Of a stretch of 64,000 nt of DNA, positions 1-10,621 are shown piece by piece. Source of the DNA: Phoronis australis (lineage: Eukaryota; Phoronida; Phoronidae); contig NMRA01000545.1 of the NCBI GenBank assembly GCA_002633005.1, forward strand, positions 93,690 to 157,689. The letters run 5' to 3'. Under the pieces are notes generated by a model, which was not told the DNA's origin, ran no database searches, and saw only the letters and a program-made list of their open reading frames with translations. Positions within the stretch are counted from its first letter, which is position 1. Each line of letters starts with the position of its first letter. Both the position numbers and the translations under genes were made by a program.

Positions 1-86
1 AGGCTTGTGCGCAAGCTCACAGATTTCGTCCATTGAAAGTATACGGAGTTGGCGGTCCATGTACTATAGTCTATGTTGTCTATAAT

Positions 87-367
87 CTATGGTTGCATAG
101 ACTGTCGTCCTTTCTTTCGCCAGCAATAGCATAGAAAACAAATTATAAAGGCTGTAAATGATGCTATGGCAGTAATTATCATCCACATTGGTTGTCCTCG
201 CAGTCCAAAAAGTGTGAATTTCGGTTGCAATTCTTCAAATCCTTCATAAAGATCACCTCCACTGCAATACCCATCTCCGATGCCACTAAAAAGCCTGTCC
301 GGCTCACAAACATCGTTGTCCAGCTTTAAACTTTTGGCATCCGCGGTTACCGATGGATCTAAAAGAT
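87..367 (-). CDS. Terminal exon with transmembrane helix
   Basis: Begins after acceptor TTTGTTGTCTTCAG (phase 1) and runs 92 codons to a TAG at 89-87. It encodes an acidic extracellular stretch with two cysteines, a strong membrane helix (MWMIITAIASFTAFIICF then LCYCW), and a short basic tail (RKKGRQ). This is the end of a type I membrane protein. It probably belongs with the lectin-like exon at 3.9 kb. That exon ends in phase 2, so at least one further exon between them is missing from the model. Confidence 0.6.
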
Positions 368-3300
368 CTGAAGACAACAAAGTATTCGAGACATTTTGTA
401 TCTTTCAAATGGATGATGGATGACGTCGATGGTATATGAGTTGCATTTTTTTCTTATAATGCATGTACGCGATTCACTTCGCCGCTTCCGTTGAGCAATC
501 GGCTAAGACATTTGATTGACCTGTAAGGCGGAAGAAGCAATCCAGAGCCAATTAAAGGTCTTAGCCAATTGAACTGGTGGAAATCAAACCACATGCTGAT
601 ATTTGATTTGCAAAAGTTTCCAACTAAATATCAAACAAGTGCTTTAGTATTTTTAAATGCTATGAGACTAGGTTGGGTTGGTTAGATACATATGACAAGC
701 TTTATTGTATCCTGTTTAGCTGGATCAAAGCAAACATGGAACCAGGCCTCTAATTCCCAACAAATAGGTCTAAAAACTCCTCACCGTAAACAGACTTGTT
801 CTCTTACCAAGAAGAACACACAAACCCTCAACAACCAACGAAACGAGTCGGAAAATCGTCTATTTTGGCGTTGGCCAAAACTGAAATTTGCACAGGGAAT
901 TTAATTTGAAAATAGACCAGTTACGTGACCCAACAATATACGTTTTCCGTGAATACATTGCTCACTAGCGGCTGATTTTGATCATTTGGTTTGAGTTACG
1001 TGCTTTATAAATGAGGTTATATGTCTTGCTTGTTAATTATTTCAGTAATTTCCTGGTTGCCTATTATTTTCCGGAAACGCTCTTCTTCCCAAAAATACCA
1101 TAACACCTCTTTGTCAAAACCGAAATTGCTACTATGGGATGATGTAAAGGTCGAGTTCTTCCAAAAATCGACTTGTGATGAAGAATTGCCAACACCTTTC
1201 CCTGTGTTTAGTTTCATTGAAAACTGTCAATCAGTTCTCGCCCTACCTACACCCCTAGCCCCTGCTCTACCTACACCCCTAGCCCTTGCTCTACCTACAC
1301 CCCTAGCCCCGGGGCAGAAGCAGATTGAAAAGTGGCATGCACAGCTTTCTTGATGCCCTACACCCTTTGGTTCGAACTGTATAAAAATCATTGCCAAGGG
1401 TTTTGAGATACATAGTATACAACTGGACAATGGGGCAGCAAGACTAAATGGCGACTAGGGATGCTGCAAGGATCGAAACCACCTGAAAATTGACTGCTTT
1501 CGGCACCTTGCCTTCACATACCAATATGTCAAGTTCCCTTGAAATCCACCAGCCGGTTCCCAAGACATCCGCAAACTTTCTCCCCTCTAAAAAAAGGGAA
1601 AATCCTCTTGTTGAAAGCAAAACGGCCATTAGATAGTGCTATATATCAAACCCGTCTGAAAATCGACTGGTGCTAGCAGATACCTACTGTGCACCACTGG
1701 GTCAAGTTTCCGTAAAACCAAAATCGGTTCTCTATATACCATTCGGAAACACTCTTCTCCCCAAAAGGTTTGAGGTATCGGCCAGACAACTGGACAATAA
1801 GACATTCGAATAAATTGGCCACTAGGGGTGAAGTTACTCAAAATCGCCCAGTGTTGGTGCATTGTCGTCCCATAGCTCTTTGTCAAGTTTCATTGAAATC
1901 AGTCCACCTATTTTCTTGATATCATCCGGAAACGCTCCTCCCTCTAAAAACATTGAAAATCCACCCGCTTGTCATTTTCTAAAAATAAATCTGAAAATTG
2001 GGTGTTACCTCAACGCGGCACTTAAATTAGAGACGTTGCCTGAAAAGGGTCTTCTTTATTTTCAGTAATATTGAGTATGCCATGAGAGGTTATTCTTATT
2101 GGGTTTAAAACCACAAAAATGACTCAGTCATGAAAGCATCATTAGAAAGTTCAATCAAACGGGTGAAACGTTAAAGAGGCATGGAAAGCGAAAGCTCGTC
2201 AAAAATATCTTGTAAACAATTCCTGACGAAAGTCCCATCTCGCAACGTCTAGTGCAGAGTAATTCACTTTCCCCAGTGAGGAAATTTCCAGAAAAAATCA
2301 CAAAAACTTCACGATTTTTGAAATACGCGCGAAGGAAAACTCACTATTAGTTGCTTGAAGTCGCCTGAAGTCGAAGGTCATATTTCCCATAAGTATAAGG
2401 GAAATATGTTACGTCTGTGTCTTGCTACACCAAACAAGGAGACGTGGTTTGCCTCCTGGGAGAATAATCGAGGAAGTGGCGAGCAGTTGACAGATCGCTT
2501 TTTTGAAATTTGAAACTAAAAGAAATAGTTTAATATCAACATATCAAATTCTCGTTTTTCTTCGAAACCCATACAACAGGTTCTTTCACATGATTCCTTG
2601 ATGCTCATGGTATTCATCAGTTTCACGAAAGATATAACCAGACAACAATTTGACCACAAGGGGGAGTGACTGTAATAATCAGTATTGGAAGTGTTGGCAC
2701 ATCGTCATTTAAACTGCAATCAAACCAAAAAGTTTTCAACATTAACACTTTCAACATTTTCAAAAGAGCCACACAGGAACACAGGACCAGGCATTCAAAA
2801 TTCAGTAGCACATGTAGTTCGCGGTGTGGTGGGCGCACCGGTTTGCGTTGTTTTTGTTAAGCAAGAGTGTACGGGATGGGTTATCCGTTAAAAACAGCAG
2901 ATGTCGTCGCATACACCATTAGCGTATCACAGTGAGTTACAAAAGCAGGACCCAACTAGGAGCACATACTACTAGTGTCACAGAATTGTTCTTAATAGGT
3001 GTGCCTCACAGCTCTGTTTCACTCGCCTAAAGCAAAGGTCACGCTTACCAGACTTTGAAAGTTTTCACAATTTGCTACAAGAGCATGATTCTAAAAGTTG
3101 TACCAGAGAAGGCTTTTTCAATTTAACCAAGAGTAAGATAACATCACGTTTACAGTAAAGAATATTACAACGTCTTATACCATTCCCAGACCGAGGTAGA
3201 TTTAGGATTTATTCGTTGGCATTAACTCATCCACTTTCATTACGAGAACTACGGAAACAGTGTTTGTTACAACAGAATCGAGGTAAAAAATTAGGGCACC

Positions 3301-3717
3301 ACCTTTGACTACTCCATAGATGCTTTTGCGTTCGCGTGCTATCCAGACTCACGTTTACCTGAATTAGGTGCGAAAAGTCATTGTGTGAAGCTCCGGATGT
3401 GATCAGACAAATTTTAACAGAACCACGCCCTTGGAACACATTCAATACTTGTGCGAATTCGCCATTATGCTTGAAAACGAGGTGTTGTGTCCAAACTACA
3501 ATGGTTCTGCATGTTTGGAACAAGCGCGCTTTCGCGTTTGCGTTGTTAAAACTGATGTTAAAACGAGGCATTGTGTCCTAAGCAACAATGCACAGCAATC
3601 ATTATTGCAACGTCACCAAAGTATGCAAGTAATGAATTGTGGTTCATACCAGGTAAGCCAAAACTAGCGTAAGCAAAATTTTACATCATTGTCATCTTAC
3701 TGGGGAAACATACTCAC
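368..3717. other. Probable introns of the second minus-strand gene, with degenerate repeats
   Basis: One exon that changes phase 2 to 1 should lie here, but I could not pick it. The stretch 1020-2000 holds several diverged copies of a unit of about 170 bp; the recurring landmarks are a TCAAGTTTCATTGAAATC-like box and a CCGGAAACGCTCTTC-like box. A related piece is at 2610-2720. ORFs here overlap on both strands and show no domain signature. Confidence 0.4.
1243..1311. repeat. 24-bp minisatellite, about 3 copies
   Basis: The unit CTACCTACACCCCTAGCCCC plus CTGCT-type ending repeats with 1-2 substitutions. The unit is a multiple of three, so it keeps frames open on both strands and inflates overlapping ORFs. 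Confidence 0.85.
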
Positions 3718-4084
3718 CGGTTGCACTCATAATGCACCACGAGAATTGCACGGGATTTGCCGCACTTGTCCGCTACACTCGTCTCCAACGCAGTTACTTC
3801 GTGTGCTCCCAGAAGATAGAGACACACCGAACGGTCTTTACAGTAGTCGCGCATCGACCTCATAATCATATCGTCGGTGACATGCACGGAACATTGGCTC
3901 GCAATCATGCAGCACTCGTTTATGCTGGCAGAATAAGAGCCACCCGGAAAAAGGCATGTGTTAGTGTCCACGTTAAAAGTTACGTAAGCAAACAAAGGCC
4001 TGATGTAGAACTTGGTCTTGGTGTTGCTGCCCGAGCACCTCATGCACACCGTCTGCATTTCATCACCCAAACAACTAAAGGTCC
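3718..4084 (-). CDS. Cys-rich exon, Gal_lectin (SUEL/rhamnose-binding) like
   Basis: A 367-nt exon between a strong acceptor (GTTCTTTTTGTAG) and a strong donor (ACCG then GTGAGTATG), phase 1 to 2. It encodes about 121 residues with ten or so cysteines. The C-terminal half has the layout of D-galactoside/L-rhamnose-binding lectin domains: a CKDRSVC segment, a DKCGKSRAIL turn and the closing LVVHYEC. The N-terminal half is less typical and the YGR-type sugar motif is not evident, so sugar binding is uncertain. It is on the same strand as the mosaic gene but downstream of its stop, so I place it in a second gene. Confidence 0.6.
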
Positions 4085-4303
4085 CTACAAAAAGAACACA
4101 AAAGCTTCAAAACAGTGCCCATGGAAGGCACAAATGCCATTTACCGCTAGTCAATCTGTTTATCCTAACTAATAACTCAAAACGAAAGAAAAGATGGCAT
4201 GGACGCATCTGAATGCCGCGTACACACGCGCGCACTCATCGAACCATTGAAACAGAAATGAAAAACTCATATTATGCCCGGGAATTAGCTACGTTATACT
4301 TAC

Positions 4304-4390
4304 GAATCGTTTTACCAGTAGTCAGGTTATGCATCGCCTCTTGTTCCGACCATTGGAAAGACGGCACCCCGTAAAACACACCCAGTGTGG
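4304..4390 (-). CDS. Candidate exon upstream of the lectin-like exon
   Basis: An 87-nt open segment, phase 1 to 1, between acceptor CCTCATTTCAG and donor GTAAGTATA. It encodes a short stretch with no recognised domain (contains GVFYGVPSFQWSEQE). It joins in frame to the exon at 4084-3718. It most likely belongs to the second minus-strand gene. Splice-site quality is the main evidence. Confidence 0.45.
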
Positions 4391-6540
4391 CTGAAATGAG
4401 GCGGGTTGGTTAAAATAACGGGTTAAAAATGATAGCCTTTCATAATTTAATGATTTAGTTAAATTTAGTATGGAGCTTTTAGCATTTTTTCATCGATATG
4501 CCATCGAAATTTGGAAGTTGATGTTAAACGCCGAACATTCTTATATTTTGGTGTCACTTTGTCACAAGGAATTTCCGCAGGTAAGCCAATAAGCCTAAAT
4601 GTATTCGGGAATTGACGGTTTAGTAGAAAGACTTTAAGAACGCCAAAAAAACACAATCACAACAAAAATAACAACGTCAGGTGTGCAAACAAAACTTCGT
4701 GAACCCTCGAAACAAGAACTCATGACTTTTACACAAAAAGTGGTTCTTGCGATACGCGGACTATTCCGCGAGGGCAAGGGCTGGGAGGATTGGGGGGTGG
4801 GGGTGTGTACATTCATTCATACATTCATAGTTTTTTACATGTATTTCGAATAAGTAAAAAATGTAAAGCACAGTGTTTGTAGAGAATATTATTTCAAGAA
4901 GGCAGTTTTATAAAACGCAAAACTATATTTCTCCATGGACCCTTCTCTGGCAAGGGATAATGGAGTCATCTGTCCCCCTTTTTTGTTTTTTTTTCTCGAA
5001 AACGTACATCACTTGCCAAAAATCAAGAACCGTCAGTTGCTGCTCATTTTCTGTTTTTTTTTAAATCATAGATTAGTTCATATTTACATGTAGTAGCCCT
5101 GTCCGTGGAGGAGACCCGTTGACGGCATCCATGCGGCCACACCTTTCGTGTCTTTATTGAACTATTTAAAGGGCACCAAACCCGGTTTTGTCCTATTAAT
5201 AGATATTAGAAATAACGTTATCAGATATTTCTCTGAAACAAAATAATGCTCTGTAATTCTCGACAACCTTAAAATATTTCGAGTTGAATTTGAAAATTCC
5301 TTACAAAGTCTGCTAAATGGAAAGCGTGACCTACGCTTTAGGCGAGTTCCACGATAATTGTAGGGAAAGACCACTCATCAAGAAACACAACAGTGTCAGT
5401 ATCAGTTTTTAGTTGCATTCTGCTTCTATCGCTCAAAATGGACGCCAATGATGAATTAGCATATGACAGAACGAGGATTGGTTGAAATCATCAAAAACGA
5501 GGTTTAGCATCCTTTTAAGGGAGATATGGCCCAATAATCAGAGTTTAAATACATTCAAACTGATAATAAATTATGTGGAGGGCACTCAAATAACATTCAT
5601 GGGCGCGCGAAAACAGAGCTCCGGAATTGCGTCGGGAGCGTCCGCCAAGAACCGTCGTCTGCCATGAACGTTTTACATCACAAAATAAGGTCCTTGAAAT
5701 TGTGATTTTGGCGTTTTTTGGCATTTTCTGTCGTCAAATCACTACTCGAAGTCAATTTGAAATGATCATATGAAAGAAGGTATTCAAAGATTTGTTAGAT
5801 GCTGATTTCGTGAAGTTCCATGCACATTTGAGTAGAAAATTCTGGGCAAACAGATTTTGAGTGTCCAGCCTTTATGTTTTCTTAGTTTTGAGTGACGTCA
5901 GTGGTGATCGGGGAACAGATAAACTCAAGCGCCTTTGCTCACGACACGGTGTGTTGAATTAGCAGCGGTACAATTTCGGCGTTTTTTTATCGACGTGGTT
6001 TGGAGTTGCCATGAGTGTCGAGACAAGCTGGAGTCACTTTAAAATTTGAAACACGTTTTACTATAGTGAACATTGAGCAAAAATCCAGTGCAATCTAATG
6101 AACAATTTTATCTGCACAATAAAGTGCTTCGAGAATGACACTTGAAGAATAAAAACATGTGGTACTTACCCCAAAAGGCTTTATAATCCCAAATAGTGAT
6201 GTAATTTCACTTTTGAAAATGAAGTGCACCATTTGTGCACAGGCGCTTGAGTTTATCTGTTCCTCGATCGCAAATGACGTCACTCAATACTATGAGTCAT
6301 CGGGAAATTCGAGCGCCTGTGCATTTGTGCTGCGAAAAAGTTGATTTGTTAACGTGATCTCTTGTGCAACGACTGAAGAAGTGACATCACGAGCGTCACT
6401 TTCTCATTAGCCTACGCTGTATAAGTATAGCGGGTGTAATTACAATACAAAACTGCTATTATCGTCGACGGCTAACCCTAGTTCAAAGTATATACAAGGC
6501 AACAGGGAAAAAGATCGTGGGACATCTGTAGCAGTAGACT
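4391..6540. other. No gene seen
   Basis: AT-rich sequence with stop codons in all frames and no recognised domain. A TTTAAAGGGCACC start at about 5164 recalls the TTAA-bounded elements found elsewhere in the window. The only ORFs are 60-70 codons and unsupported. Confidence 0.5.
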
Positions 6541-6550
6541 TTGTGCGAAT

Positions 6551-7432
6551 CTGTATAAGTATACAGCTCTGTATAAGTGTACAGCTCTGTATAAGTATAC
6601 AGCTCTGTATAAGTATACAGCTCTGTTTAAGTATACAGCTCTGTATAAGTGTACAGCTCTGTATAAGTATACAGCTCTGTATAAGTATACAGCTCTGTAT
6701 AAGTATACAGCTCTGTATAAGTATACAGCTCTGTATAAGTATACAGCTCTGTATAAGTATACAGCTCTGTATAAGTATACAGCTCTGTATAAGTATACAG
6801 CTCTGTATAAGTATACAGCTCTGTATAAGTATACAGCTCTGTATAAGTATACAGCTCTGTATAAGTATACAGCTCTGTATAAGTATACAGCTCTGTATAA
6901 GTATACAGCTCTGTATAAGTATACAGCTCTGTATAAGTATACAGCTCTGTATAAGTATACAGCTCTGTATAAGTATACAGCTCTGTATAAGTATACAGCT
7001 CTGTATAAGTATACAGCTCTGTATAAGTATACAGCTCTGTATAAGTATACAGCTCTGTATAAGTATACAGCTCTGTATAAGTATACAGCTCTGTATAAGT
7101 ATACAGCTCTGTATAAGTATACAGCTCTGTATAAGTATACAGCTCTGTATAAGTATACAGCTCTGTATAAGTATACAGCTCTGTATAAGTATACAGCTCT
7201 GTATAAGTATACAGCTCTGTATAAGTATACAGCTCTGTATAAGTATACAGCTCTGTATAAGTATACAGCTCTGTATAAGTATACAGCTCTGTATAAGTAT
7301 ACAGCTCTGTATAAGTATACAGCTCTGTATAAGTATACAGCTCTGTATAAGTATACAGCTCTGTATAAGTATACAGCTCTGTATAAGTATACAGCTCTGT
7401 ATAAGTATACAGCTCTGTATAAGTATACAGCT
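6551..7432. repeat. Near-palindromic 18-bp minisatellite, 49 copies
   Basis: 882 bp made of 49 units of CTGTATAAGTATACAGCT with no length change. Each unit contains two 7-bp arms (CTGTATA and TATACAG) around AG, so every unit can pair with itself or its neighbours. Substitutions (GTGTAC or GTTTAAG forms) are confined to the left end, within about the first 110 bp; the rest is uniform, as expected from recent expansion. Because 18 is a multiple of three and the unit has no stop in three of six frames, it creates long false ORFs on both strands. Confidence 0.98.
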
Positions 7433-7596
7433 TTGGAACGATCTGTGTAAAAAGTGAGCAAAACAGAATCTTCATCAAAGTTAATGTCATAGTAGTTTGT
7501 ATCCTTGGCTCAAAGTTGAAAACTAAATATACAGCTTTGCGCAGATGTGGGTAAAAAAATGACCAGATAAAATGTCACACAAAATTAATGTCATTA
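7424..7596. repeat. Diverged tandem copies beside the minisatellite
   Basis: The sequence from TATACAGCTTTGG (7424) to GTTAATGTCAT (7490) recurs 104 bp later (7528-7594) with many substitutions. Both start with the TATACAGCT half-unit of the array. Confidence 0.6.
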
Positions 7597-8039
7597 AAAA
7601 CTACACTCTTCCTTGAGTAAACTAAATTACTTAACGGTGGTGTAAAAATGGCGTTCTACCGTTATTCACCCCGGCCAAACCGCGATCGAGAACGAAATTT
7701 GGCGCGAGAAGCGAAGCCACGGCAGGCAAGGTAAATTTGATGAATGGCGTTCTTTTTACTTCCAATGTGAAAACAGAGACATGAGTTCAAGGCGTAACAC
7801 ATTGAGGAAGCACAGGTAGAGGTTTAGGCTAGTGTCTCTTCCAATTATAGGAGAAAAGTTACGTTGACAGAGGCACCGCTTAAGCCCAAGGTGATTTGTA
7901 TGTCATTTTGGTAAATTGCCGTTATTTTTGGCACTAAATCAATGAATTGACCATGGAGTTATGAAGAAATGACGCGTGAAAATATAACGCAACGCTTGTT
8001 TTTTTGTAGTTTTGTCAGGATCTCTGATTTTTCGACGGT

Positions 8040-8125
8040 TTTCTGCTGAAAGATGCGATCTAGAACGCAACGATAAGCGATCGAGAACGCAAAATTGTGT
8101 TTGTTTATGCGATCGGGAACGCATC
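8040..8125. repeat. GCGATC-x2-GAACGC motif repeats
   Basis: Three copies of a 14-bp motif (GCGATCTAGAACGC, GCGATCGAGAACGC, GCGATCGGGAACGC) within 80 bp, with a related copy at 7681. No function is assigned. Confidence 0.6.
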
Positions 8126-8399
8126 GTAATGAACTTTTTACTTATAAAACGTGGAAAAGGTTACAAATTAAGTGTGGTGCAATGAATTAATCACTTTTTG
8201 TGTCATAACTTACTGGGTTATTACACGGTTGTATCTGCCATTCGAGGTTAATATTGTGGTATATATATATCATTAAAACACGACTTTGATCTGTTTTTAC
8301 TAGTTTAATCTCAGTTCTTTCCAACTCTCTAAATAGAGATCTTGTCTTTACATCGCAACAGTGCAACAAAAATCCAAACGACATCAGTAGGTAACATAT

Positions 8400-9347
8400 T
8401 TTAAAAAGCGACATTTCGAGACACATATCTCATCTTCAGGCTTCTATTTACAACTAGTTCACAGTGAAACGCACATCAGAAATGACAAATGCAATATAAC
8501 ACGTGAAGTTGGCATGCGCAACTATGACGATAAAAACATATATAAATATACATACGTTGCTGAGCAACATAATCTATAGATCACTGAAATAAGAAAGAGT
8601 CCTTCGAGTTCCAGAGATAGCTGCTCGTTCAAACTGGGTTTTTCTAACATTATTAGAAGCGACTCTAATGTTCGTAACCTATGTACATCATTGTCAACAA
8701 TTTCCTGACGAGTTATTTTGCGACCATGAAATTTTGAAAATGGTCTTTTATGGAACCGTTTTTAGATGCATTGAAAGTTGCCGTGACAAGGAACATATTC
8801 TGTGCCCAATGTAATTTTGTTTCTGATGTGGACGAAAACATTCAACCGCGGGACAATTAAACTCATAAACAACATTACATCTAGAAACAGTGCGGACCTT
8901 CTCAAGACTAATATTGTTTCTCATCACTAAATTAGATGTCTTCATATTCTTGTTATAAATAATTACATCTAGTTTGTCATTAGGACTAATAACTCTTACA
9001 TTATTATAGATTATGTTCTTTAGGACTTGTTCATCTTGTACATAACTTTTGGACATACAGTTTTTGTAGAACAGTTTTTTAACATTAGGCCTACCAGTAA
9101 ATGGTTGTACGCGATAACGTTGTTCAATTTTTGAGACAAACCGATTAATATGCTTATCCACAAATGAATTTGTGTAACCATTATTTATTAGAAGTTGTTG
9201 GACTTCACTAATGAACAGTTTCCAGTCTGATGAAATATTGTGAGCTCTCTTTAAAAGATTGACTAAAACAGCTATCTTTTAACGCTCAGGACAGTCACTA
9301 TCAGCATGGAGACAAACACCTTTGTCAGTAGGCTTGAAACCATAGAT
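8400..9347 (-). mobile_element. Penelope-like element: 3' half with GIY-YIG endonuclease
   Basis: Reading right to left, the frame opens at a KPTDKG motif (end of the Penelope-type RT domain). It crosses one in-frame stop at about 9286 and continues to 8748. The stretch VVYEFNCP, then NYIGHRICSLSRQLSMHL is the GIY-YIG-type endonuclease start typical of Penelope-like elements. A tail follows to about 8400, with a motif resembling a hammerhead ribozyme core. The stop and the missing RT half make it a dead copy. The RT half lies next to it on the opposite strand. Confidence 0.8.
8409..8440 (-). ncRNA. Degenerate hammerhead-like motif in the Penelope tail
   Basis: The minus strand reads GAAGATGAG, an 8-nt loop, then CTCGAAATGTC. 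This resembles a hammerhead core (CUGAUGAG, stem-loop II, CGAAA, GUC) with two core mismatches (C3 and U4). Penelope-like elements are known to carry hammerhead motifs. The mismatches suggest an inactive relic, or chance. Confidence 0.3.
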
Positions 9348-9795
9348 ATCATTATTAACAATGTATATAATCATCCAAATTTGAAACCTCCTGAAATTCC
9401 TAAGGACATACTTAAAGAAATGCTATTAACTTGAACTACGACGGTACCATTTCGACATGTAAATGGTAAACTATTTTTACAGAAAGATGGTGTTAGTATG
9501 GGTTCCCCATTAGGCCCAACGTTCGCTGAATTTTATACGTCAGAAGTTGAAAAACGAGTTAAATCTAACATTTACCACATTCCTATAGATGTTCGATTTG
9601 TTGATGATATTTTCGTCTATTGTAATTTTGATGAAATGGTATCGCTTAAGACTGTGCTTGAGCACCAGTCAATATTGAAATTCACTCATGAAACATCTAT
9701 GAATGATAAGATACCATTTTTAAATGTACTTATATGTAACTCAGACACAAGATTCATCACATCAGTTTATCACAAGCCTACTGACAAAGGTATTC
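9348..9795 (+). mobile_element. Penelope-like element: RT-domain fragment
   Basis: Plus-strand frame with the RT signature GVSMGSPLGPTFAEF, then the catalytic FVDDIF, then IPFLNVLI and TSVYHKPTDKG. This is the order seen in the Penelope-like RT palm and thumb. One TGA interrupts it at about 9433 where a Cys codon is expected. The similarity ends exactly at KPTDKG; sequence from there to 9917 is open but unlike Penelope. The endonuclease half starts at the same KPTDKG point on the minus strand, so the two pieces are an inverted, broken pair. Confidence 0.8.
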
Positions 9796-10472
9796 GTCGA
9801 CTTGAAAACAACACGCTCGTGCAACATCTTTCGAGAGATGGTGTCAACTTCGCCGAGGAAAAATTTACTGATCAATTCAGTTTTGCTGGTAACCCAATAT
9901 CAAAAAAGTATAAATAAGTAGAACCAATTCCGATATTTTGTTGTCCTACATCCAACAAACAACAAATATGCATATACATATGAGGTAGTCCGAGAATTTC
10001 CTCCCCAGTGGGTGCGAAGATATGTTTCTCAGTACACTTACATTCATTTATGCCTTGTCTTCAAACTTTGTTATTCCAAACAGTCCTAAAATTGACTTTC
10101 ACGAGAAATTATCTACATATTTTAGAGGATGTAACCCTCGAGTCAATTGAAACCTTAAGTAAAGGATAATGGGGTTATAATACAACTTACAAGTCTATGG
10201 GGACTGTTAGGTGAAAACAAAAATGACCGCTAGTCGAAAGATCTCCGGCCAGGAGTGACCAGTTTACTCCTTGGAATGCTATGGTTCGCGAGAATAGGTC
10301 AAAATCACAAGTGGATACATATATGAAATGGGTTCAAAAACCCGCGATTGACGAAGTCACATTTTGTCCTTACACGATTTGTGACTGAGCCTGTTATGTG
10401 GCTATAGGTTCCTCGAGAAAACTGGCGGAACTAGTGTGATAGAATTCGACGTGTAGTTCACTGAAGTTAGTG

Positions 10473-10621
10473 CTACCAGTCGGCCGTAAACACTTCCTCT
10501 GCTACCAGACGACATCCGGAATTATAGCACGTCCACGCTTCATTCTTGGGCCAGTGATTACATTTCTGGACGTACATGCGAATATTGTATGAGCCAGCAG
10601 GAAGATTGCAGAAGCCATCGA
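10473..10621 (-). CDS. Exon 12: CTHRC1-like module 3, last exon with stop
   Basis: Starts after acceptor TTTCTTTACCAG in phase 1. It encodes DGFCNLPAGSYNIRMYV, cysteines at the positions seen in module 1 plus extra ones, and RLVAEEVFTADW before TAG at 10475-10473. The conserved EE stands six residues before the stop, as expected where vertebrate CTHRC1 itself ends (IIIEELPK). The stop overlaps a possible donor (GACTG then GTAGCA). Using it would end in phase 2, which does not fit the next candidate exon, so I prefer the stop. No AATAAA was found just downstream. Confidence 0.7.

Noticed and set aside
3227-3571. 114-codon minus-strand ORF as the missing exon of the lectin/TM gene
   Set aside because: Right place and strand, but I could not find an acceptor and donor giving phase 2 to 1, and no domain is visible.
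3732-4172. 146-codon plus-strand ORF
   Set aside because: Antisense shadow of the lectin-like exon, which has splice sites and cysteine pattern on the other strand.
6551-7432. Array considered as CRISPR
   Set aside because: Units are contiguous with no spacers, and the genome is animal.
6478-7490. Three overlapping ORFs of 327, 304 and 287 codons with six-residue repeats
   Set aside because: They arise from a stop-free 18-bp satellite read on both strands; there is no composition, start context or domain to support a protein.
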